Assembly: GCF_024703995.1 (NCBI RefSeq) | Contig: NZ_JAMXQV010000011.1 | Location: forward strand, 1-64,000 | Source of the DNA: Amycolatopsis iheyensis | Lineage (GTDB): Bacteria > Actinomycetota > Actinomycetes > Mycobacteriales > Pseudonocardiaceae | DNA length: 64,000 nt | Reading direction: 5' to 3' | Shown: one piece after another, positions 57,197-64,000 of the stretch | How the letters are laid out: the number at the start of each line of letters is the position of its first letter | How positions within the stretch are numbered: the stretch's first letter is position 1 | The notes under the pieces: generated by a model | Seen by the model: only the letters and a program-made list of their open reading frames with translations | Told to the model about the DNA's origin: nothing | Databases searched by the model: none | Translations under genes and position numbers: made by a program

Positions 57197-58065
57197 AACT
57201 GGGTCTCCACCTCGCCCAGCAGACGTACCCGGCCGGCCCGGCGGCCCTCGGCGCCGACCTGGCCGCGGCGGCCCGCGCGGCCGACGAAGCCGGCTTCGGC
57301 TACCTGTCGGTGATGGACCACTTCTTCCAGATCTCGCGCTACGGACCGCCCGAGCACGAGATGCTGGAGGCGTACACGACGCTCGGCTTCCTGGCCGCGC
57401 ACACGTCGCGGGTCAAGCTGTTGACGCTGGTCAGCGGCGTGATCTACCGACACCCGGGCCTGCTCGCGAAGGCGATCACGACGCTGGACGTGCTCTCGGG
57501 CGGCCGGGCGGTGCTCGGCCTGGGCGCCGGCTGGAACGAGGAGGAGGCACGCGGGCTGGGCATGCGCTACCCCGCGACGAAGGAGCGCTTCGAGCAGCTG
57601 GAGGACGCGCTCCGGTACGTCCGGCAGATGTGGTCGTCGGACGACTACGGGTTCGAGGGCACGCACGTGTCGGCACAGCGGCTGCTGAACGTGCCGCAGG
57701 CGCTGTCGGCCCCGCACCCGCCGATCATGATCGGCGGCGGTGGCGAGAAGAAGACGCTGCGGTTCGTCGCGAAGTACGGCGACATGTGCAACCTCATCGC
57801 GGGTCCCGAGCTGGCGCACAAGCTCGACGTGCTCAAGGCGCACTGCGAGGCCGAGGGCCGCGACTACGCCGAGATCACCAAGACGGTCGCGCTCTGGCTG
57901 GACACCGGCTCGGCCGGCGAGAAGACCGGCGAGCTGCTCGAGGAGCTGGAGCGGCTGGCCGGGCTGGGCGTCGACGCCGTGCTCGGCTGGGTGCCCGGGG
58001 TGCCGGACCCCGCCGTGATCGAGCGGTTCGCCACCGATGTGATCCCGGTGACCGGCAAATTCTGA
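57193..58065 (+). CDS. LLM class F420-dependent oxidoreductase, second of a tandem pair
   Basis: A 290-residue paralogue of the preceding gene with the same motif series: MKLGLHLAQQTYPAG, SVMDHFFQISRYG, LGLGAGWNEEEARG, PPIMIGGGGEKKTLRF. It differs mainly around residues 145-160 (SSDDYGFEGTHVSA versus AEGDEPFKSKHFDA) and at 195-205, the substrate side of the barrel, which suggests either a heterodimer or divided specificity. The ATG overlaps the upstream stop; the gene ends at a bidirectional terminator. Confidence 0.92.
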   Translation: MKLGLHLAQQTYPAGPAALGADLAAAARAADEAGFGYLSVMDHFFQISRYGPPEHEMLEAYTTLGFLAAHTSRVKLLTLVSGVIYRHPGLLAKAITTLDVLSGGRAVLGLGAGWNEEEARGLGMRYPATKERFEQLEDALRYVRQMWSSDDYGFEGTHVSAQRLLNVPQALSAPHPPIMIGGGGEKKTLRFVAKYGDMCNLIAGPELAHKLDVLKAHCEAEGRDYAEITKTVALWLDTGSAGEKTGELLEELERLAGLGVDAVLGWVPGVPDPAVIERFATDVIPVTGKF

Positions 58066-58111
58066 ACCGCAAATTGCCCCCGCGAACTTTCGCGGGGGCA
58101 GTTGCGGTTCA
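58063..58111. terminator. Bidirectional terminator
   Basis: Stem of about 20 bp (GAACCGCAA...TTGCCCCCGCG and complement, one bulge each side) with loop AACTTT. It overlaps the stop codons of both convergent genes. Confidence 0.85.
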
Positions 58112-58477
58112 GCTGTCCTTCGCGACGACGCGGGTCAGCGCGGCGATGCCGATGCCGACCACCGCCAGCGCGATCCCCGCGGCCACCCAGCCGACGAGCA
58201 CCAACACCACGCCGGTCGCCGCGAAGAGGGCGAACTCCACCAGGAACCGGGCCGGTTCGCCGAGCCGGCGGCGAGCGCGCGGCGCGATGAACAAGCCCCA
58301 GATCGCCGCCGCGACCACCGGCAGCAGGACCGCGTCGACGATCGCCAGCGCGACTCCACCGCCGATCTGCGTACCCGCCAGGGCCAAACCGCCCAGCAGC
58401 GCCAGCTCCGTCAGGAAGCGGATCGTCAGCACCACACCCGCGACCCCGCTCAGGCGGGGAGTCGGCTCCGAAGTCAT
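58109..58477 (-). CDS. DUF2568 (YrdB family) membrane protein
   Basis: A 122-residue protein with four hydrophobic helices and the short basic loop IAPRARRRLGEPARFLVE between helices 2 and 3, typical of DUF2568. Location: cytoplasmic membrane. Function unknown. A 15-bp palindrome lies 19 bases upstream of its ATG. Confidence 0.85.
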   Translation of the reverse strand: MTSEPTPRLSGVAGVVLTIRFLTELALLGGLALAGTQIGGGVALAIVDAVLLPVVAAAIWGLFIAPRARRRLGEPARFLVEFALFAATGVVLVLVGWVAAGIALAVVGIGIAALTRVVAKDS

Positions 58478-58495
58478 CCGGCCAGCCTAGGACCG

Positions 58496-58510
58496 CGTCC
58501 ACAGTGGACG
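58496..58510. promoter_or_regulatory. 15-bp palindrome upstream of the DUF2568 gene
   Basis: CGTCCAC-A-GTGGACG: 7-base perfect arms around one base, between the divergent DUF2568 gene and the sugar cluster. Its position suits an operator for the leftward gene. Confidence 0.35.
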
Positions 58511-58675
58511 TTACGGGTCCGGACGGGCACGGATGGTGATCTCCGGCACACTTCACCGGCTCAGGTTGCGGTTCCGAATCGGTCCACCAAGCCACGACGC
58601 GGCGTTGTAACGACGATCCGCCCCTGCTCGACGTGTTAAGCGCACATCGCGACCGCGAGCCAAGGAGCCTGGTAG

Positions 58676-59908
58676 ATGACCACATGTCGACTCTGCGGTT
58701 CGACAAACACGGCCAGCGTGGTGGACCTCGGGGCCACTCCCCCGTGTGAGCGATTCTTGACCGCCGAACAGCTCGACGAGCCGGAGGCCACCTTCCCGCT
58801 CCACCTCAAGGTGTGCACCGAGTGCTGGCTCGCCCAGATCCCCCCGCTGATCGACCCGGACGACACCTTCACCGAGTACGCCTACTTCTCGTCGTTCTCG
58901 ACGTCGTGGGTCGAGCACGCGAAGCGGTACGTCGACGGCGCCGTCGAGCGGCTCGGGCTCGGCGAGAAGTCGTTCGTCGTCGAGGTCGCCAGCAACGACG
59001 GCTACCTGCTCAAGCACGTCGTCGGGCACGGCATCCGGTGTCTGGGCGTCGAACCTTCGGTGAACGTCGGGCAGGCGGCGCGTGACGCCGGCGTGCCCAC
59101 CCTGACGGCTTTCCTCTCCGAGGAGACCGGCCGCCAGGTGCGTGAAGAGCACGGCCCCGCGGACCTCGTGGCCGCGAACAACGTCTACGCGCACATCCCC
59201 GACGTCCTCGGCTTCACCAAGGGCCTGCGGGCGCTGGTCGCCGACGACGGCTGGGTCTCCATCGAGGTCCAGCACCTGCTCACGCTGATCGAGAAGAACC
59301 AGTACGACACGATCTACCACGAGCACTTCCAGTACTACACGGTCGAATCCGCGCGCCGCGCGCTCGCGACCGGCGGCCTGACCGTGGTCGACGTCGAACT
59401 CGTGCCGACGCACGGCGGCTCGATCCGGCTCTGGGCCCGTCCGGCCGAGGTCGCCGGCGAGCCCAGCGAGCGGATGACCGACGTCCTGGAGCGTGAGAAG
59501 GCCGCCGGGCTGCACGAGCTGTCCGGGTACACCGAGTTCGCCGAGCGCGTCACCCGCGTGCGGCTGGACCTGCTGAAGTTCCTCATCGAGGCGCGCAACG
59601 ACGGGAAGACCGTCGTCGGCTACGGCGCCCCGGGCAAGGGCAACACCCTGCTGAACCACTGCGGCATCCGGACGGACCTGCTGCAGTACACGGTCGATCG
59701 CAACCCGTACAAGCACGGGCGGTTCACCCCGGGCACGCGCATTCCCGTGCTGCCCCCGGAGCGGATCGAGGCCGACCGGCCCGACTACGTGCTCGTCCTC
59801 CCGTGGAACCTCCGGGAGGAACTGACCGAACAGCTGTCGTTCGTGGGTGAGTGGGGCGGAAAGCTCGTGTTCCCCATCCCCCGCCTGGAAATCGTCGAGG
59901 TGCAGTGA
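58676..59908 (+). CDS. Zinc-binding NDP-sugar C-methyltransferase
   Basis: A 410-residue enzyme of the TcaB9/NovU/TylCIII type. The zinc site is Cys4, Cys7, Cys47 and Cys50 (CRLC, CTEC). The SAM domain begins VVEVASNDGYLLKH near 102. AANNVYAHIPDVL, the catalytic YHEHFQYYT and HGGSIRLWA follow, and the C-terminal GYGAPGKGNTLLNHCGI domain completes the fold. Such enzymes methylate C-3 of a 4-keto-6-deoxy nucleotide sugar. AAGGAG lies 8 nt before the ATG. It is the first gene of a closely spaced sugar operon. Confidence 0.93.
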   Translation: MTTCRLCGSTNTASVVDLGATPPCERFLTAEQLDEPEATFPLHLKVCTECWLAQIPPLIDPDDTFTEYAYFSSFSTSWVEHAKRYVDGAVERLGLGEKSFVVEVASNDGYLLKHVVGHGIRCLGVEPSVNVGQAARDAGVPTLTAFLSEETGRQVREEHGPADLVAANNVYAHIPDVLGFTKGLRALVADDGWVSIEVQHLLTLIEKNQYDTIYHEHFQYYTVESARRALATGGLTVVDVELVPTHGGSIRLWARPAEVAGEPSERMTDVLEREKAAGLHELSGYTEFAERVTRVRLDLLKFLIEARNDGKTVVGYGAPGKGNTLLNHCGIRTDLLQYTVDRNPYKHGRFTPGTRIPVLPPERIEADRPDYVLVLPWNLREELTEQLSFVGEWGGKLVFPIPRLEIVEVQ

Positions 59909-59909
59909 A

Positions 59910-60701
59910 GTGAAGGTCGTCCTCTTCTGCGGTGGCTACGGGATGCGGATGCGCAACGGCGCGGCCGACGACGTCCCCAAGCCGATGGCGATGGTCGGAC
60001 CGAGACCGCTCATCTGGCACGTGATGCGCTACTACGCGCATTTCGGCCACACCGAGTTCATCCTGTGCCTGGGCTACGGCGCGGCGCACATCAAGAACTT
60101 CTTCCTGAACTACCAGGAAACCATTTCCAACGACTTCGTCCTGCGGGGAGGCAAGGCGGAGCTGCTGTCGACCGACATCGCGGACTGGACGATCACCTTC
60201 GTGCAGACCGGGATCGAGTCGCCGATCGGCGAGCGGCTGCGCCGGGTCCGCGAGTACCTGGACGGCGACGAGATGTTCCTCGCGAACTACGCCGACGTCC
60301 TCTCCGACGTCCCGCTGCCCGACATGATCGAGCGGTTCTCGAACACCGACGCGGGCGCGTCGATGATGGTCGTGCCGCCGCAGTCGTCGTTCCACTGCGT
60401 GGAGATGGACGAGGGCGGCATGGTCGGCTCGATCACCGCGGTCAGCGAAATGCCGCTCTGGGAGAACGGCGGGTACTTCGTGCTGCGGCAGGAAGTGTTC
60501 GACCACATCCCGGAGAACGGCGACCTGGTCGCCGACGGCTGCGCCGAGCTGGCCAAGCGCGGCCGCCTGCTGGCCTACCCGTACCGCGGCTTCTGGAAGC
60601 CGACCGACACCGTCAAGGAGCGGGCGGCGCTCGACAACGCCTACACCCACGGCGAGAAGCCTTGGGCGCTCTGGGAGCGCCCCACCGCGAGCATCGCGTG
60701 A
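59910..60701 (+). CDS. Sugar-1-phosphate nucleotidyltransferase (RfbF/glucose-1-phosphate cytidylyltransferase-like)
   Basis: A 263-residue protein from GTG with GAGGT 8 nt upstream, one base after the C-methyltransferase stop. The nucleotide loop is FCGGYGMRMR, a variant of GG-x-G-x-R-x. PKPMAMVGPRPLIWHVMRYYAHFG, LANYADVLSD, WENGGYFVLRQEVFD and FWKPTDTVKER follow the RfbF pattern, so CTP and glucose-1-phosphate are likely substrates, though another sugar is possible. It gives an activated sugar for the following enzymes. It overlaps the next gene by GTGA. Confidence 0.9.
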   Translation: MKVVLFCGGYGMRMRNGAADDVPKPMAMVGPRPLIWHVMRYYAHFGHTEFILCLGYGAAHIKNFFLNYQETISNDFVLRGGKAELLSTDIADWTITFVQTGIESPIGERLRRVREYLDGDEMFLANYADVLSDVPLPDMIERFSNTDAGASMMVVPPQSSFHCVEMDEGGMVGSITAVSEMPLWENGGYFVLRQEVFDHIPENGDLVADGCAELAKRGRLLAYPYRGFWKPTDTVKERAALDNAYTHGEKPWALWERPTASIA

Positions 60702-61345
60702 TCGGCCTGCGGCCGGGCCGGCTCGGCGGCGTCGTCGCGCTCGGCGCGCACTGCGACGACATCGCGATCGGCGCTGGCGGCACGCTGCTGACGCTCTGCG
60801 CCGGCCGGCCCGGGCTGCGGGTCGACGCGCTGGTCCTCTCCGGCGGCGGCACGCCGCGCGAGGATGAGGAGCGGGCGGCGCTGGCGGCGTTCTGCCCGGG
60901 CGCGGACGTCGACGTCACGGTGCTCAAGCTGCCCGACGGGCGGTTCCCGGCGCACTGGGAAGAGGCCAAGAACGCCCTCGAAGAGCTGCGGCGGCGGACC
61001 GACCCGGACGTCATCCTGGCGCCCCGGACCGACGACGCCCACCAGGACCACCGCGGGCTGGCGAAGCTGGTCCCGACGGCCTTCCGCGACCACCTGGCGC
61101 TGGGCTACGAGATCGTCAAGTGGGACGGCGACCTCGGCAGCCCGTCGGTCTACCAGCCGCTCGACGACGACGTCGCCGAGGAAAAGGTCCGGCTGTTGCA
61201 GACGCACTACGCGTCGCAACGGCACCGGCCCTGGTACGACCGCGAGGCGTTCCTCGGCCTGGCCCGGATCCGCGGGATCGAAGCGGCCGCGAAGTACGCC
61301 GAAGCGTTTTTCGTCAAGAAACTCACTCTCGACCTGAAGGGCTGA
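60698..61345 (+). CDS. PIG-L family deacetylase
   Basis: A 215-residue LmbE/PIG-L protein from a GTG overlapping the upstream stop. The zinc motif is [15 protein letters not shown] (His18, Asp20, Asp21), with the later AHQDHRG supplying a further His. These enzymes remove N-acetyl groups from amino sugars or their conjugates. In this operon it would deacetylate a nucleotide- or lipid-linked sugar intermediate. No signal peptide: cytosolic. Confidence 0.93.
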   Translation: MIGLRPGRLGGVVALGAHCDDIAIGAGGTLLTLCAGRPGLRVDALVLSGGGTPREDEERAALAAFCPGADVDVTVLKLPDGRFPAHWEEAKNALEELRRRTDPDVILAPRTDDAHQDHRGLAKLVPTAFRDHLALGYEIVKWDGDLGSPSVYQPLDDDVAEEKVRLLQTHYASQRHRPWYDREAFLGLARIRGIEAAAKYAEAFFVKKLTLDLKG

Positions 61346-61349
61346 TCCG

Positions 61350-62369
61350 ATGCGGGTGTTGCTGACGGGGCACAAGGGCTACCTGGGGACGGTGATGGCC
61401 CCGGTGCTCGCCGCCGCCGGTCACGAGGTCGTCGGCCTGGACTCCGGGCTGTTCGAGGACTGCCTGCTCGGCCCCGCCCCGGCCGACCCGGAAGGCCAGG
61501 TCGTCGATCTGCGCGACGTCACGCTTTCGCATGTCCGGGGCTTCGACGCAGTGATCCACCTCGCCGCGCTGTCGAACGACCCGCTCGGCTCGCTCGCGCC
61601 GGAGCTGACCTACGACATCAACCACCACGCGTCGGTGAAGCTCGCGAAGCTGGCGAAGGAGGCCGGCGTCGGGCGGTACCTCTACGCGTCGACCTGCTCG
61701 GTGTACGGCGCCGGCGGCGACAACCTCGTCGACGAGGACGCCCCGCTGCGGCCGGTGACGCCGTACGCGGAGTCGAAGGTGCGTGTCGAGGCCGACGTCC
61801 ACGAGCTCGCCGACGACGACTTCACCCCGGTCTACATGCGCAACGCGACGGCGTTCGGCTACTCGCCCCGCCTGCGCGGCGACATCGTGCTGAACAACCT
61901 GACCGCGCACGCGCACCTGTCGGGCGAGGTGCTGGTGCTCTCCGACGGCACGCCGTGGCGGCCGCTGGTGCACGCCCAGGACATCGCGCGCGCGTTCACG
62001 GCGGCGTTGTCCGCGCCCAAGGAGGCCGTGCACAACAAGGCGTTCAACATCGGCACCGAGGACAACAACGTCACCGTGGCCGAGATCGCCCAGGAGGTCG
62101 TCGAGGCCGTGCCGGGCTCGACGCTGAACATCACCGGCGAGGCCGGCGCCGACCCGCGCTCCTACCGCGTCGACTTCTCGCGCTTCCGCGCGGCCATCCC
62201 GGGCTTCGCCTGCGAGTGGTCGGTCAAGGACGGCGCCGTCGAGCTCATCGAGGCCTACCGCAAGTTCGGGCTGACCCGCGAGTCGTTCCAGCAGCTGTTC
62301 ACGCGGCTCGCCTGGCTGAAGAGCCAAGGCGAAGCCGGCCGCATCGACGACACCATGCGGCGGCGCTAG
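61350..62369 (+). CDS. NAD-dependent sugar epimerase/dehydratase (SDR)
   Basis: A 339-residue extended SDR. The NAD loop is GHKGYLG at residues 7-13, the usual TGxxGxxG with a His. The catalytic set is Ser/Thr at 114-115, Tyr139 and Lys143 (YAESK). [22 protein letters not shown] and [14 protein letters not shown] are typical of nucleotide-sugar epimerases. It starts 4 bases after the PIG-L stop and ends in TAGTG, sharing a base with the next start. The likely substrate is the product of the upstream transferase. Confidence 0.93.
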   Translation: MRVLLTGHKGYLGTVMAPVLAAAGHEVVGLDSGLFEDCLLGPAPADPEGQVVDLRDVTLSHVRGFDAVIHLAALSNDPLGSLAPELTYDINHHASVKLAKLAKEAGVGRYLYASTCSVYGAGGDNLVDEDAPLRPVTPYAESKVRVEADVHELADDDFTPVYMRNATAFGYSPRLRGDIVLNNLTAHAHLSGEVLVLSDGTPWRPLVHAQDIARAFTAALSAPKEAVHNKAFNIGTEDNNVTVAEIAQEVVEAVPGSTLNITGEAGADPRSYRVDFSRFRAAIPGFACEWSVKDGAVELIEAYRKFGLTRESFQQLFTRLAWLKSQGEAGRIDDTMRRR

Positions 62370-63649
62370 TGGCGGGCCGGCAGCTGCGGACGGGGGCGGA
62401 GCTGCACGCCCTGGTCGAGCGGCTGTACCCGATCTGCCGCAGCATCACCGGCGACGGCGTGCGGCAGACCCTGGACATCATCGGTGAGCACATCGAGCTG
62501 GAGCGGCACGAGGTGCCGACCGGGACGGCGGTGCTGGACTGGACCATTCCGCAGGAGTGGAACATCCGGGACGCGTACGTCGCCGCTCCGTCCGGTGAGC
62601 GCGTCATCGACTTCCAGGAGTCGAACCTGCACGTCGTCGGGTACAGCGTCCCGGTGCGGCAGCGGATGCCGCTGAGCGAGCTGCGGGAGCACCTGCACAC
62701 GCTGCCGGACCAGCCGTCGTGGGTGCCCTACCGGACCAGCTACTACGCGCCGGCCTGGGGGTTCTGCCTCGCGCAGGAGAAGCTCGACGCGCTGCCGGAC
62801 GGCGACTACGACGTCGTCATCGACTCGACCCTGGCGGACGGCTCGCTGACCTACGGCGAGCACGTCGTGCCGGGGCGGGTCACCGACGAGGTCATCGTGT
62901 CGTGCCACATCTGCCACCCTTCGCTGGCGAACGACAACCTCGCCGGCATCGCGGTGGCGATCTCGCTGGCGCAGCAGCTCGCCTCATCGGACCCGCACTA
63001 CACCTACCGGTTCCTGTTCATGCCGGGCACGATCGGCTCGATCACCTGGCTCGCGCGCAACGCCTCGCGGATCGAGAAGGTTCGTCATGGCCTCGTGCTG
63101 GCGTGCGCGGGCGACCCGGGATCGTTGACGTACAAGAAGTCCCGCCGCGACGACGCCGAGATCGACCGGGTCATGCAGCACGTGTTGAAGTCGCGCGAGC
63201 ATCGAGTTGTCGACTTCTCGCCGTATGGCTACGACGAGCGCCAGTTCTGCTCGCCGGGCTTCAACCTCGGCGTCGGCTCCCTGACCCGGACGCCGTACGC
63301 GGGCTACCCGGAGTACCACACTTCGGCGGACAACCCGGGTTTCGTGTCACCCGCGGCCATGGAGGACACGCTCGGCGCGCTTCGCGACGCTTTCGGGGTC
63401 CTGGACCGCAACCGCCGCTACGTCAACCTCAGCCCGTACGGCGAGCCGCAGCTCGGCAAGCGCGGCCTCTACGACTCCCTCGGCGGCCGCAGCGACGCCA
63501 AGCAGGCCCAGATGGCGATGCTGTGGGTGCTCAACCTCTCCGACGGTTCGCACAGCTTGCTCGACATCGCCGAGCGGGCCGGCCTGCCGTTCGACATCGT
63601 CGACGTCGCCGCCCGCGCCCTGCACGACGCCGGTCTGGTCAAGGAGTGA
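62369..63649 (+). CDS. DUF4910/DUF2172 aminopeptidase-like protein
   Basis: A 426-residue protein from GTG overlapping the epimerase stop. It begins LVERLYPICRSITGDGVRQT, a family hallmark. It carries a zinc-peptidase-like core VSCHICHPSLANDNLAG near 175-190, GTIGSITWL, and YHTSADNPGFV near 310, which resemble M28-type metal ligands (His, Asp, Glu/His). A winged-helix-like segment ends the protein (LLDIAERAGLPFDIV). Such genes recur in polysaccharide and antibiotic sugar clusters, but their reaction is not established; amide hydrolysis or amide formation on a sugar amine is conceivable. Confidence 0.85.
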   Translation: MAGRQLRTGAELHALVERLYPICRSITGDGVRQTLDIIGEHIELERHEVPTGTAVLDWTIPQEWNIRDAYVAAPSGERVIDFQESNLHVVGYSVPVRQRMPLSELREHLHTLPDQPSWVPYRTSYYAPAWGFCLAQEKLDALPDGDYDVVIDSTLADGSLTYGEHVVPGRVTDEVIVSCHICHPSLANDNLAGIAVAISLAQQLASSDPHYTYRFLFMPGTIGSITWLARNASRIEKVRHGLVLACAGDPGSLTYKKSRRDDAEIDRVMQHVLKSREHRVVDFSPYGYDERQFCSPGFNLGVGSLTRTPYAGYPEYHTSADNPGFVSPAAMEDTLGALRDAFGVLDRNRRYVNLSPYGEPQLGKRGLYDSLGGRSDAKQAQMAMLWVLNLSDGSHSLLDIAERAGLPFDIVDVAARALHDAGLVKE

Positions 63650-63654
63650 GCGAC

Positions 63655-64000
63655 GTGGCCAACCATCGCCGTGCCCCGCGCTCGATCTTCCGGTCGGGCG
63701 CGGTCCGCGCGATGGCCGGACGGCTCAGCTGGGGCCTCGGCGACCAGGCGGTGTCCAGCCTGACCAACTTCGCCGTCGGCCTGTACGTCGCCCGCGAGCT
63801 CGGGACGTTCGCGTTCGGCATCTTCAGCCTCGTGTGGGTCACCTACGGCGTCGTGCTGAACGTTTCCCGCGGCCTGGCCACCGACCCGATGATGGTGCGG
63901 TTCAGCGCGGTGCCGGAGGAACGCTGGCGCGTGGGCGTGGCCAGCGCGTCGGGCACCGCGATCGGCGTCGGCTGCGCGACCGGGCTGATCAGCCTGATCG
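63655..64000 (+). CDS. Polysaccharide flippase-like membrane protein (5' part)
   Basis: Open to the window edge; the first 115 residues are present. The start is a GTG with AAGGAG 8 nt upstream that lies across the end of the preceding gene. After a basic N-terminus (ANHRRAPRSIFRSG) come hydrophobic helices: LGDQAVSSLTNFAVGLYVAREL, then FGIFSLVWVTYGVVLN and a third. The pattern 'D-Q-x-x-S-S-x-x-N-F' at helix 1 is typical of Wzx/MATE-like exporters in actinomycete glycan clusters. It probably flips the lipid-linked product of this cluster. Confidence 0.8.
   Translation, partial: MANHRRAPRSIFRSGAVRAMAGRLSWGLGDQAVSSLTNFAVGLYVARELGTFAFGIFSLVWVTYGVVLNVSRGLATDPMMVRFSAVPEERWRVGVASASGTAIGVGCATGLISLI

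Noticed and set aside
58676-59908. Glycopeptide or rifamycin biosynthesis gene cluster
   Set aside because: The C-methyltransferase resembles antibiotic deoxysugar enzymes, but no polyketide synthase, peptide synthetase or glycosyltransferase is in the window, so a secondary-metabolite call is not supported.

Overview
The window is about 70% G+C with strongly G/C-biased third codon positions, many GTG starts, ATGA/GTGA gene overlaps, F420/FMN luciferase-like monooxygenases, an mce lipid-import operon and a mycobacterium-like order of translation and transcription genes. This points to an actinomycete of the Pseudonocardiaceae, most likely Amycolatopsis. That genus call is an inference from gene content and protein similarity remembered from the family; no search was run.

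Layout. 1-71 is homopolymer G/C junk, probably a contig edge. 72-7302 holds accessory genes: a secreted propeller-like protein, a zinc-ribbon protein, an MFS exporter divergent from an Lrp/AsnC regulator, a VanX-type dipeptidase, and a sortase-anchored surface protein with an LAxTG signal. 7481-38489 is the conserved core, read almost entirely on the minus strand: tRNA-Thr, tRNA-Met, rpmG, hadA-hadB, tRNA-Trp, secE, nusG, rplK, rplA, rplJ, rplL, mkl, rpoB, rpoC. This is the order known from Mycobacterium tuberculosis, with two differences. A complete ten-gene mce operon (yrbEA-yrbEB-mceABCDEF plus two mce-associated proteins) lies directly downstream of the mkl ATPase, between rplL and rpoB. 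A block of unrelated plus-strand genes (LLM oxidoreductase, GntR plus DUF1648 membrane protein, SGNH hydrolase) lies between hadB and tRNA-Trp.

38570-50869 carries signalling and housekeeping genes: a membrane GGDEF-EAL protein with a degenerate GGDEF motif and intact EAL residues, a GNAT, a SAV2177-type methyltransferase, Lon behind an HspR-type HAIR operator, tRNA-Tyr, yajQ, and a secreted BNR-repeat protein. It also holds the most unusual gene of the window, a nucleoside-deoxyribosyltransferase/TIR-like protein whose last residues copy the acidic tail of actinobacterial single-stranded-DNA-binding protein.

50923-64000 begins with rmlA, then two pairs of luciferase-like monooxygenases, htpX and a YVTN propeller protein. 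It ends in a tightly coupled sugar cluster (zinc C-methyltransferase, nucleotidyltransferase, PIG-L deacetylase, NAD epimerase, DUF4910 metallo-aminopeptidase-like protein, start of a flippase). This cluster probably builds and exports a modified cell-surface or secondary-metabolite sugar, and it runs off the right edge.
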